Positions 29,698 to 37,965 of a DNA stretch of 37,965 bases are shown piece by piece; position 1 is the first letter of the stretch; every line of letters begins with the position of its first letter. This DNA comes from Fidelibacterota bacterium (GTDB lineage Bacteria > Pseudomonadota > Alphaproteobacteria > Rhodospirillales > Rhodospirillaceae). A model generated the notes under the pieces. It had not been told where the DNA came from, did not search any database, and saw only the letters and a program-made list of their open reading frames with translations. Position numbers and translations under genes: made by a program. The stretch is from assembly GCA_947475365.1 (NCBI GenBank), contig CANJOI010000006.1:1-37965 (forward strand). Direction: 5' to 3'.

Positions 29698-30486
29698 TTA
29701 CAGCGCGGGGGTCTGGCCCTGGGCAAGCATGGCGTTGCGGGCGATCAGCAGTTCCCAGTTGTTCATGGACTGCAGATGGAAATAAATCCCGTACATATAG
29801 CCCTTCTTAAACCAGTCCAGCACGGTCGCGTCGGGCAGCTGGCGGAACTTGTCCTCGGACACGCGCTTGAATGAGCCGAGGGTGGTCTTCTGCCCGCCCG
29901 GGCCGGCTTCGACCTCCAAGGTGCGCTCCTCGATGATGTCGGCGTCGAGCAAGGCCTTGGAGAAATCGCGGGTGAAGGTGAAGGCCTGGTGGAACTGCTC
30001 GCACAGCTCCACGGCCTGTTTGGTGGCGGCGGTCTGCTCGCCTTTTTCAAACAGCGCGCGCGCGCCGGGTTTGCTCGACGCGGCGACGCCGTCGATGCCC
30101 AGGTGCAAAAGGTCGCTGCCTTCGGCGCCCAGCAGGATGAACGGATAACGGCGGACGTACGCCGGCACATACTGGCCCAAGGCCCATTCGCCCTTGTCAT
30201 TGACGAACAGGTTGTGCTGCGGATTGAAGCCGAGCGCCGCGGTCGGGACCAGGTCGGGGCCCAGGAACATGATCGGATAGTGGCGCGCGACCATCATGAA
30301 CTCGGGCAGCGTCACCGGCACCGTGTTGACGTGGGCGGCGAAGGAGAAGTCGAGCTCGGGGCGGATGCTCACGCCGACATGGGCCTCCGCGCGCACCGGC
30401 TCGGGGCGGGTGTAGAACATCGGCGGCTGCGCGTCCTGCGCTCCGGCGGCGGGCGCGGTCTGGCCATTGGCGGTCTTGGTATTCAC
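29698..30486 (-). CDS. SapC family protein
   Basis: SFAAHVNTVPVTLPEFMMVARHYPIMFLG...LGFNPQHNLFVNDKGEWALGQYVPAYVRRYPFIL is the typical SapC core. Confidence 0.9.
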   Translation of the reverse strand: MNTKTANGQTAPAAGAQDAQPPMFYTRPEPVRAEAHVGVSIRPELDFSFAAHVNTVPVTLPEFMMVARHYPIMFLGPDLVPTAALGFNPQHNLFVNDKGEWALGQYVPAYVRRYPFILLGAEGSDLLHLGIDGVAASSKPGARALFEKGEQTAATKQAVELCEQFHQAFTFTRDFSKALLDADIIEERTLEVEAGPGGQKTTLGSFKRVSEDKFRQLPDATVLDWFKKGYMYGIYFHLQSMNNWELLIARNAMLAQGQTPAL

Positions 30487-30608
30487 GAGGCGCTTCCTTG
30501 AAAACAGTAAGGCGGCCTCAAGGTCCCCCCGAAAGGCCTGCCACGCACAAAAGAGGCCGGGAGAATAGGCTGGGGGGCATAAAAGACAAAGCCGTTTTTA
30601 GCCCAATA

Positions 30609-30631
30609 ATCGCAATGAGTTATCGCAATGA
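30609..30631. repeat. Pair of 10-bp direct repeats in the sapC upstream region
   Basis: ATCGCAATGA-GTT-ATCGCAATGA (minus strand TCATTGCGAT-AAC-TCATTGCGAT). Confidence 0.6.
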
Positions 30632-30649
30632 TTTGCCGCCTGAACCACC

Positions 30650-32482
30650 TTATTTGACAGGGGCCTGGAGCCCGACCGTCCGGCCCGGGAAGCCGGCCGC
30701 GTCGAAATAGAGCGTCGGGCCGACGGCCTGGTAGTTGAGCACCGTGACTTGGCCGTTCGCGGCGGGCGCCGAGGAGAGAGACCGCTGCTCGAACGTGACC
30801 GGCTGACCGCCCTTGAGGGCCTCGGTCAACACGCGGCCGGTGAGTTTGCCGGTGCTCTTGGGCGTGAGTCCCAGAATCTGGGCGATGGTGCGGCCGACAT
30901 CGGCGTTGCTGGTAGGCGCGGGATTCTTGAAGCCGGACTGGAAGCTCGGGCCGATGGCGGCCTGGAAATTATGGCTGTCGGCGCGGTTGAAGCTGCCGTG
31001 TTGGCCCTGGCCTTGGGTATTTGTCGTGTCCGCCACGGTTGCCGCGCACAACACGGCGCTGCGCCCGCAATCGGTGGCGAACGACCGGAAGCCGACAAAG
31101 ATCGCCGGCGGGCCGGTGATGGCCGATCCCTTCCAATTGATGGCGGTCATGGGCAGCGTGCCGGGGATCTTGCCCAGCGCATCATCCACGAAAATTCCGC
31201 TGACGTAGTCCTGGGTGGTGAGGAAGGTGACGATGCGTTTGGCGAGATCGCTCCGGTTCTTGCCCGGCAGGTAAATCAGGTCCGACCCGCCGCTGGCCAG
31301 CACGGCGACCTCGGGTCGCGCCGGATCGCCGAGAATGACGTGGCCATGCGACGAGAACTGGCTCTTGGCGGGAATGACCGCCTTGCCGGTATCGGGATCG
31401 CTGGCGGGAAGATTCAGCGCCTTCGCGAGGTCATTGCCGAGGAAGCCGGGCGCCACGCCGCTGACACCCGCGCACTCGAATTGCACCGAGGTGGTCTTGC
31501 TTTCCTTGGCGATGGTCGAGAAGCCATGGTCGGCGGAGATGATGATGTCGGTGGTGGCCTCGAGGCCCAGCTGCCGCAAAGTCCTGCGGATCTGGCGCAG
31601 GCTGTCGTCGGCATTGGTGATGGCGCGCAGCGAGGTTTCGCCGTTGATGCCCGGCGTCAGTTTGCCGAAGCTGTCGCCGTTGTTGTGCTGGGTGCCGTCC
31701 GGATCGCGCGACCAGAACACCAGGAAGAACGGCTTACCCGCCTCTTTGAACTTGGGCAGAATCACACGGGTGGTGACGTCGGTGAACCAGCGCCCCTGGA
31801 CCTCGTTGGCGGCGCGCGCGCCCGGGTGGGCGCAGTCTCCGCCGCCATTGGCGACGCGTGCCGGCGCCGCCGTGGGGCCGACCTTGGCCGCCACGTCCGG
31901 CGCGAGGTCGGCGGGCATCTGGATCGCAGCGCCCGTGGAATCGTCAATGATGATGGAAGCTTTGCCTTCCAATCCCGGAATATCCATCAAGCCCACCGGC
32001 CCCAGTTTGCCGACGGCGGCGGTGGAAAGACCCGCCGCGTACGCTGCCGCCAGCAGTGTCTCGGGTTCCAGCAGGCCGTGGGGATACGCGGGCGGCTGCA
32101 TGGCTTTGAGCGTAATGTCGTTCTCGAAGAACGGGGTTACGGTGGACTCCTCCGGGTTTCCGCTGACCGGAATTTTCCGCCCCATGTACATGGCGTTTCC
32201 GAACATGCCGGTGTCGCCGATGTAGTGGCCGGTCGATAGCGCCGAGGCGTTGGGCAAAGTGAAGGTGGGGAACAGGGAGTGGGAGTTGGTGAAGTCCACG
32301 CCCTGGTCGCGCACCTCCGCCATGGCCGGCGCGATCTCAGGCGTAACGATGGTGGCGCGCAGTCCGTCCGGTACGAAAAGGATGACGTTGTGCGGCGGTG
32401 TCCGCGGCGCGTCCGCCGCCTGCGCGAGAGATGCCAAGGCGACGCCGGCAAGGGCGGTGAAAGCAAGCAGGCGTCTGGTCAT
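30650..32482 (-). CDS. Alkaline phosphatase family / type I phosphodiesterase-nucleotide pyrophosphatase, secreted
   Basis: Signal peptide MTRRLLAFTALAGVALASLAQAA; NVILFVPDGLRATIV, FPTFTLPNASALSTGHYIGDTGMFGN, ISADHGFSTIAK, FSSHGHVILG. Confidence 0.9.
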   Translation of the reverse strand: MTRRLLAFTALAGVALASLAQAADAPRTPPHNVILFVPDGLRATIVTPEIAPAMAEVRDQGVDFTNSHSLFPTFTLPNASALSTGHYIGDTGMFGNAMYMGRKIPVSGNPEESTVTPFFENDITLKAMQPPAYPHGLLEPETLLAAAYAAGLSTAAVGKLGPVGLMDIPGLEGKASIIIDDSTGAAIQMPADLAPDVAAKVGPTAAPARVANGGGDCAHPGARAANEVQGRWFTDVTTRVILPKFKEAGKPFFLVFWSRDPDGTQHNNGDSFGKLTPGINGETSLRAITNADDSLRQIRRTLRQLGLEATTDIIISADHGFSTIAKESKTTSVQFECAGVSGVAPGFLGNDLAKALNLPASDPDTGKAVIPAKSQFSSHGHVILGDPARPEVAVLASGGSDLIYLPGKNRSDLAKRIVTFLTTQDYVSGIFVDDALGKIPGTLPMTAINWKGSAITGPPAIFVGFRSFATDCGRSAVLCAATVADTTNTQGQGQHGSFNRADSHNFQAAIGPSFQSGFKNPAPTSNADVGRTIAQILGLTPKSTGKLTGRVLTEALKGGQPVTFEQRSLSSAPAANGQVTVLNYQAVGPTLYFDAAGFPGRTVGLQAPVK

Positions 32483-32650
32483 CGGTGTCCACCCCAAGGA
32501 ATATGTCAGGCGGTATCCTGGTGACGGGAACGCCGTGGGTCAACGCCGCCCGGTGGGCTGGTCACAAAAACTTATTGTGTTCCGGCGGGCGCAGGAGACG
32601 AAAAGGAGAGCGCCGCGCTATACTTCAGCGCCGCTGTTGGGGAAGTGTTC

Positions 32651-34219
32651 ATGACGAATCTGGGCTCACGCCGCCGGTTCCTGCGCAACGCAGCGCTGTG
32701 GGCAGGAACCGCATTAGCCGCATTGAAAACCGGCACCCGCGTCGCGGTCGCGGCGCCTGTGTTCATCAACGACCCCTTCCAGCTGGGCGTGGCCAGCGGC
32801 GATCCGTCCGCCGACGGCTTTGTGTTGTGGACGCGTCTCGCGCCCGACCTGTTCGATCCGCAGGCGCTGCCGCAGGAAGCCATTCCGGTGGCCTGGGAGA
32901 TCGCCAGCGACCGGGCCATGAAGAAGATCGTCGCCCACGGCCAGGTCCTGGCGCACCCTGAGTTCGCGCACAGCGTCCATGTGGATGTCACCGGCCTTAT
33001 GCCGGGGCGCGAATACTTCTACCGCTTTCACGCCGGCGCCGCCGTAAGCCGCGTGGGCCGCGCGCTCACCTGGCCGACGCCACGCGGCCCCGCCGACCGC
33101 GTGCGCTTCGCGGTTGCCTCCTGCCAGGCCTATGACGAGGGCTATTTCTCCGCCTACCGCGACATGGTTGCCCAGGATCCGGCGTTCATCCTGCATCTCG
33201 GCGACTACATTTACGAGACCACGCGCATCCCGCCGGTGCGCCGGGTCCCGGTCGCCGACGCCTATACGCTCGAGGAATACCGGTTGCTGCACGCGATTTA
33301 TAAGACCGACCCGGACCTCCAGGCGGCCCATGCCCACTGCCCCTGGCTCTATATGTGGGACGACCATGAGGTCGCCAACGATTACGCGCGCGACCAGTCC
33401 GAACGTACGCAGGACCCCGCCGTGTTCGTGAAACGCCGGATCGCCGCCTACCAGGCGGTCTACGAGCATATGCCGCTGCGTATTTCGGCGCGCGCCGACG
33501 CGTCGGGCCGGTCCTATATGTTCCAGCGCAGCGATTACGGCGACCTCGCGGCCTTTACCTTGCTCGACCTGCGCCAGTTCCGCGATCGCGTCGCCTGCCA
33601 GACCGAAACCGATCACAGCGGCCGGGTGGCCGACACCACCGTCTGCACCGAGATCACCAACCCCAAGCGCACCGTGCTTGGCGACACCCAGGAACGCTGG
33701 TTCGGCTCCAATTTTGTGAAAAATCCCGCGGCCTGGAACGTGATCGCCCAGACCCTCATGCTCTCGGAATTCGATCAGACCACCAATGGCGGCTATGCCG
33801 TGTTCACCGACAGCTGGGGCGGCTATCCGGCGGCGCGGCGCAAGATCATCAACCTCGTGCGCGACCGGAAGGTCCCGAACTGCATTTCGCTGGGCGGCGA
33901 CATTCACAGCTACTTCGTGTCGGACATCCGCGACAACGATAAGGACGAGCGTTCGCCGATCCTGATGAGCGAGTTCGTCGGCACGTCGATCACGTCGGAG
34001 AGCACCAACTACGCGCTCTACACCTCGTTCCTGCCGAGGAATCCCCAGATCAAATTCTTCGACGACCGCAAGCGCGGCTACATGCTGTGCGATGTGGACC
34101 GCACTGTCTGGAAGACCGCCCTGCGCACGGTCGACGATGTGCGGGTGCGCGAGGGCAGATTCGCAACCTTGCGGAGCTTCGCGGTCGAAAACGGGAAATC
34201 CGGCGTCCAGGCTACGTAA
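32651..34219 (+). CDS. phoD: PhoD-type alkaline phosphatase, Tat-exported
   Basis: Tat signal SRRRFLRNAALWAG; FQLGVASGDPSADGFVLWTRLAP; LHLGDYIYE; YMWDDHEVANDY; ISLGGDIHSYFVSDI. Confidence 0.93.
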   Translation: MTNLGSRRRFLRNAALWAGTALAALKTGTRVAVAAPVFINDPFQLGVASGDPSADGFVLWTRLAPDLFDPQALPQEAIPVAWEIASDRAMKKIVAHGQVLAHPEFAHSVHVDVTGLMPGREYFYRFHAGAAVSRVGRALTWPTPRGPADRVRFAVASCQAYDEGYFSAYRDMVAQDPAFILHLGDYIYETTRIPPVRRVPVADAYTLEEYRLLHAIYKTDPDLQAAHAHCPWLYMWDDHEVANDYARDQSERTQDPAVFVKRRIAAYQAVYEHMPLRISARADASGRSYMFQRSDYGDLAAFTLLDLRQFRDRVACQTETDHSGRVADTTVCTEITNPKRTVLGDTQERWFGSNFVKNPAAWNVIAQTLMLSEFDQTTNGGYAVFTDSWGGYPAARRKIINLVRDRKVPNCISLGGDIHSYFVSDIRDNDKDERSPILMSEFVGTSITSESTNYALYTSFLPRNPQIKFFDDRKRGYMLCDVDRTVWKTALRTVDDVRVREGRFATLRSFAVENGKSGVQAT

Positions 34220-34605
34220 AAAGGGCCTCTTATCCCCAGCCCTGTGGACAAAAACGCAAGATAAATCAGATATTTAAAAATAATTGCTGCGGCGCGGTAC
34301 GGCAAATTTATGCAGCTTATGTGGGATTGTTACGAATTTTTTTGCGTAAAAATGACGGCTCCCGGCACCCTGTTGCCCAAATATCGCAGTGTCGCAGGCA
34401 ATACACGCTACGCCTGAACACCCCGAATTTGAAACAATTCCTACCCCAAACCGTCACACACCTCTGATATTGAACCATTACGGCGACGTCATATTGGGCG
34501 TCTTGGGGGTGAGGGAAGCAGCGGTTATCGCGCTGCACCCATCATCAGAAAACTTCTCGCCGCGGCCCGCTCGGGCGGCGCATGTGTGGGACGAAATAGG
34601 AGACG

Positions 34606-37119
34606 ATGATGCGATTTAAGAAACTACTGGCGCTCGGCACCAGCCCGGTTGCCCTGGCTTATATGCTCACCCTGCCGACCGCGGCCTTCGCCCAGTCGAC
34701 CGGCACCCTGGAAATGGAAGAAATCGTCGTCACCGGCCGCGCCGTGACCGAAAACCTCGGCGGCACCATCGTCGCCGAAACGGTGTCGAAGTCGCGCTCC
34801 ACGGTGACCGAGGAATATCTGGAAACCCAGGTCGCCGGTCAGTCCATCATCCAGTCGATCAACCTGCTCCCGGGCGTCAGCTTCACCAACAACGATCCAT
34901 ACGGCTCGTCGGGCGGCAACCTGCGCCTGCGCAGCTTCGACGGCCCGCGTATTTCGGTGACCTTCGACGGCATGCCGCTGAACGATACCGGCAACTATGC
35001 GCTGTTCACCAACCAGCTGCTCGACGGCGAAGTGATCGACAAGACCACCGTCAACCTCGGCACCACCGACGTCGACAGCCCGACCGCCTCGGCCACCGGC
35101 GGCACCGTCAACGTGCTGTCGCGCAAGCCCTCGGACAAGTTCCTGCTCACCGGCGTCGTGTCGGGCGGCTCGTTCTCCAACCGCCGCTTCTACGGCTCGG
35201 TCGATACCGGCGCGCTCACCGAAACGGGCACCTCGGCCTTCATCACGTCGTCTTATCAGAAGTACGACAAATTCAAGGGCCCGGGCACGCTCGAGAAGTA
35301 CCAGTTCAACGGCAAAATCTACCAGCCGATCGGCGACCGCGACTTCTTCAGCATCGGTTTCCACTGGAACCGCAACCGCAACAACGCCTACCGCACGCTC
35401 TCGACCGCCGACATCGCCGGCACGACCGCGTTCCCCAACCCGCTCGGCACCAACCTGGATTACATCCCGAATTGCGTGCGCTCCACGCCGCGCAACGGCC
35501 AGGTGGACAACGACAACCTCGGCAATGCCGCAGACACCACCGCGACCGCGAGCTGCACCAACTACATCGGCCACCGCATCAACCCGTCCAACACGGGCAA
35601 CATCCGGATGCAGTTCGGTTATCACATCATGGATAACCTGCAGCTGACCATCGACCCGAACTTCCAGTACACGCTGGCCACCGGCGGCACCACCAACAGC
35701 ACGCTGTCGGAAAGCGACGGGCGCCTGCGCGGCTCCAAGTCGACCATCACCGGCACCGGCGTCGACCTCAACGGCGACGGCGACTTCCTCGACAGCATTC
35801 GCGTCTACGCGCCGTCGGTCACCAACACCTACCGCTACGGCGTCACGGCCTCGCTGATCTACCGCTTCGACGAAAGCCAGGCGATCCGCGCGTCCTACAC
35901 CCTCGACTACGGCCGCCACCGCCAGACCGGCGACGGCGCCAAGTTCGACAGCAACTACAACATCGTCGATCTGTTCCCGCACTATAACCGCGTCGCCAAT
36001 ATTCAGTCCCTCGACGGCCTGACCTACCGCTTCCGCGACCGCTTCTCGATCGCCGAGCTGAACCAATTCTCGGCCAGCTACAGCGGCTCGTTCTTCGACA
36101 ACCAGATCAAGGTCGATGCCGGCCTGCGTCTGCCGTACTTCCACCGCGAACTGAACCAGTATTGCTACACCCAGCGCGGCACCAGCACCGCCTACTGCAC
36201 CACGCAGGTGGCGAGCGCCCCGAACGCCGAAGGCTATGTGACCTTCGCCGGCTCGGCCACGCAGTACCTGAAGCCGTTCGCCGCCACCCGCGACTACGAC
36301 AAGGCCCTGCCGTCGTTTGGCCTGTCGTACCGTCCGGACCAGGGCCCGCACATGGTCTACGCGAGCTTCTCGCAGGGCCTGTCGGCGCCGCGCACGGACG
36401 ACCTGTACACCGCCAGCCTGCCGCCCGGCGGCTCGCAGGTGGCCCAGGTGCCGACCGTGCTTCCGGAAACCACCGACTCCTATGAAGTCGGCTACCGCTA
36501 TCAGACCTCGAATCTGATCTCGTCCTTGGCGCTGTGGAAGATCGACTACGCCAACCGCATCGTCACCTCGTTCGACCCGATCACCCTGATCTCGGTCGCG
36601 CGTAACATCGGCGACGTACAGCTGTACGGCGCGGACGCGGAAATCGGCTTCTCGCCGGCGGAAGGCCTCACGGTCTACGCGTCGGCGTCTTATGACCACT
36701 CGAAGCTGATCAATAACCTGCAAGTCACGGCGACCACGGTCGCCCCGACCGCCGGCAAGAAGCTGGTGGAAACCCCGGACTGGACGTTCTCGCTGCGCGG
36801 CCAGTACGAAATCGGCGACTTCCAGTTCGGCGCGCAGGTGAAGTACACCGGCGATCGCTTCTCGACCGACGTCAACGACGAAGTGGCGCCGTCCTACACG
36901 CTGGTGGACCTGGATGCCCGCTACAAGCTGGACGCTCTGCTCGGCATGAAGAACACCTTCATCCAGCTCAACGTCACCAACCTGTTCGACAAGGCCTACT
37001 TCGGCTCGATCTCCAGCCGCATCACCGCGGTGTCGAGCGTGCCTGGCTTCTCGGGTCTGCCGGCCTACAACATCGGCGCCCCCCGCACCGTCCAGGGCTC
37101 GCTGCACGTCGAGTTCTAA
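34606..37119 (+). CDS. TonB-dependent receptor
   Basis: Signal peptide, EIVVTGRAV (TonB-box-like), plug ...SINLLPGVSFTNNDPYGSSGGNLRLRSFDG, C-term ...VTNLFDKAYFGSI...RTVQGSLHVEF. Confidence 0.95.
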   Translation: MMRFKKLLALGTSPVALAYMLTLPTAAFAQSTGTLEMEEIVVTGRAVTENLGGTIVAETVSKSRSTVTEEYLETQVAGQSIIQSINLLPGVSFTNNDPYGSSGGNLRLRSFDGPRISVTFDGMPLNDTGNYALFTNQLLDGEVIDKTTVNLGTTDVDSPTASATGGTVNVLSRKPSDKFLLTGVVSGGSFSNRRFYGSVDTGALTETGTSAFITSSYQKYDKFKGPGTLEKYQFNGKIYQPIGDRDFFSIGFHWNRNRNNAYRTLSTADIAGTTAFPNPLGTNLDYIPNCVRSTPRNGQVDNDNLGNAADTTATASCTNYIGHRINPSNTGNIRMQFGYHIMDNLQLTIDPNFQYTLATGGTTNSTLSESDGRLRGSKSTITGTGVDLNGDGDFLDSIRVYAPSVTNTYRYGVTASLIYRFDESQAIRASYTLDYGRHRQTGDGAKFDSNYNIVDLFPHYNRVANIQSLDGLTYRFRDRFSIAELNQFSASYSGSFFDNQIKVDAGLRLPYFHRELNQYCYTQRGTSTAYCTTQVASAPNAEGYVTFAGSATQYLKPFAATRDYDKALPSFGLSYRPDQGPHMVYASFSQGLSAPRTDDLYTASLPPGGSQVAQVPTVLPETTDSYEVGYRYQTSNLISSLALWKIDYANRIVTSFDPITLISVARNIGDVQLYGADAEIGFSPAEGLTVYASASYDHSKLINNLQVTATTVAPTAGKKLVETPDWTFSLRGQYEIGDFQFGAQVKYTGDRFSTDVNDEVAPSYTLVDLDARYKLDALLGMKNTFIQLNVTNLFDKAYFGSISSRITAVSSVPGFSGLPAYNIGAPRTVQGSLHVEF

Positions 37120-37140
37120 TAAGCGCCACTGCGTAAGATG

Positions 37141-37170
37141 AAAGGGCCTCCCGCAAGGGAGGCCCTTTTC
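37141..37170 (+). terminator. Rho-independent terminator between the converging TonB receptor and DNA glycosylase genes
   Basis: AAAGGGCCTCCC-GCAA-GGGAGGCCCTTTTC. Confidence 0.9.
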
Positions 37171-37182
37171 ATTTGCGCTTGG

Positions 37183-37881
37183 TTATTTGCCCTTGGCTTT
37201 GGGCTTGGCGCGGGCTTTGATTTTTGCCTTGGCCTTTGGTTTCTTTGCCAGGGGCGATTTATCGGCGCCGCGCGTGGCGCCGTAATAGTGCCAGAGCAGA
37301 ACCGCGGCGCTGCTGCGGTACGGCCGCCAGATTTCGGCGATGGCTTCGATCTGCTTGGCGGTGGGGCGTTTCTTGAGGCCCTGCAGGTGCTGGATCCCGG
37401 CCTGGAGCGCGAGGTCCGCCGCCGGCCAGACGTCGCCGCGGCCCATGCAGAGCATCAGGTAGATGTCGGCGGTCCAGTTACCCACGCCTTTGTAGGCGGT
37501 AAGAGTGTCGCGCACAGTGTCGGTGTCGGCCTTGTGCAGTTTCTTGAAATCGAGCGCCCCGCCGACGGTGGCTTCGGCGAGGCCCAGGGCATAGCGGCTC
37601 TTCTGGCCGCTGAAGCCGGAGGCGCGCAGGCCGGGCTCATTCAGGGCCAATATTTTCTCAGGGGTGACTTTGCCGCCGCAGTTCTTTTCCAGCTTGGCCC
37701 AGATGCCGGCGGCGGCCGAGGTGGACACCTGTTGCCCGGCGATGATGCGGATCAGGGCGTCGAACCCCGGCCGTGTAACCCGCGGGCCGGGCATGCCGGC
37801 CACTTTCAGCGCGCGCGCCATGTGACGGCACTGCTTGGCCAGCGCCTTCAGGTCAGTGGCGAGATCGTAGGGTGCGGTCAT
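37183..37881 (-). CDS. DNA-3-methyladenine glycosylase II (AlkA/HhH-GPD) with Lys/Ala-rich C-terminal tail
   Basis: IRIIAGQQVSTSAAAGIW, YKGVGNWTADIYLMLCMGRGDVWPAADLAL (HhH and catalytic Asp), IAEIWRPYRSSAAVLLWHYY; tail KKPKAKAKIKARAKPKAKGK. Confidence 0.92.
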   Translation of the reverse strand: MTAPYDLATDLKALAKQCRHMARALKVAGMPGPRVTRPGFDALIRIIAGQQVSTSAAAGIWAKLEKNCGGKVTPEKILALNEPGLRASGFSGQKSRYALGLAEATVGGALDFKKLHKADTDTVRDTLTAYKGVGNWTADIYLMLCMGRGDVWPAADLALQAGIQHLQGLKKRPTAKQIEAIAEIWRPYRSSAAVLLWHYYGATRGADKSPLAKKPKAKAKIKARAKPKAKGK

Positions 37882-37965
37882 TTCGCTTTCCGGGTGAAGA
37901 CCAAGGTGTCACCGGTCGAGGCCCTCGCGTCGAACGCATATCCATCCGTGTCGAAGTGCTTGAGC
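37878..37965 (-). CDS. Partial CDS, C-terminal 28 codons of an unidentified protein
   Basis: ...LKHFDTDGYAFDARASTGDTLVFTRKAK*, ATGA overlap with the downstream glycosylase start. Confidence 0.5.
   Translation of the reverse strand, partial: LKHFDTDGYAFDARASTGDTLVFTRKAK

Noticed and set aside
34624-37107. 827-aa minus-strand ORF opposite the TonB-dependent receptor
   Set aside because: Same artefact; low-complexity translation, no signature motifs.

Overview
This 38-kb window is GC-rich and looks like an alphaproteobacterial chromosome. I saw no rRNA, tRNA, CRISPR array, transposase or integrase. Almost all of it is accounted for by about 22 genes. Left to right: the 3' end of cysH with hemD, hemB and a cysG-N-like gene; a large hybrid sensor kinase (PAS/GAF/HisKA/REC/HPt); hrpB and rlmJ, which converge; a GH17-GT2 fusion beta-glucan synthase (NdvB type); a DUF3445 protein, an orphan peptide-binding protein and a Tat-exported DUF885 protein; a GNAT protein, cysK and an alpha/beta hydrolase; a ~950-bp anomalous intergenic region with a 23-residue Lys/Ala-only microprotein; a minus-strand block of class III nucleotidyl cyclase, cupredoxin, EAL phosphodiesterase with a degenerate GGDEF, outer-membrane protein and AI-2E transporter; SapC, a type I phosphodiesterase/alkaline phosphatase, PhoD and a TonB-dependent receptor; and a DNA glycosylase with a Lys/Ala-rich tail. 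The observations most worth following up are: (1) the cupredoxin / c-di-GMP phosphodiesterase / beta-barrel module, which could be a copper- or redox-linked signalling unit; (2) the K/A-only microprotein beside a CpG-rich, palindrome-rich noncoding region; (3) an in-frame internal duplication in HemD; (4) an orphan intrinsic terminator and a second hairpin in the ndvB leader; and (5) an AT-rich, DnaA-box-like region upstream of the TonB-dependent receptor. All functional calls come from reading motifs; no database search was run.
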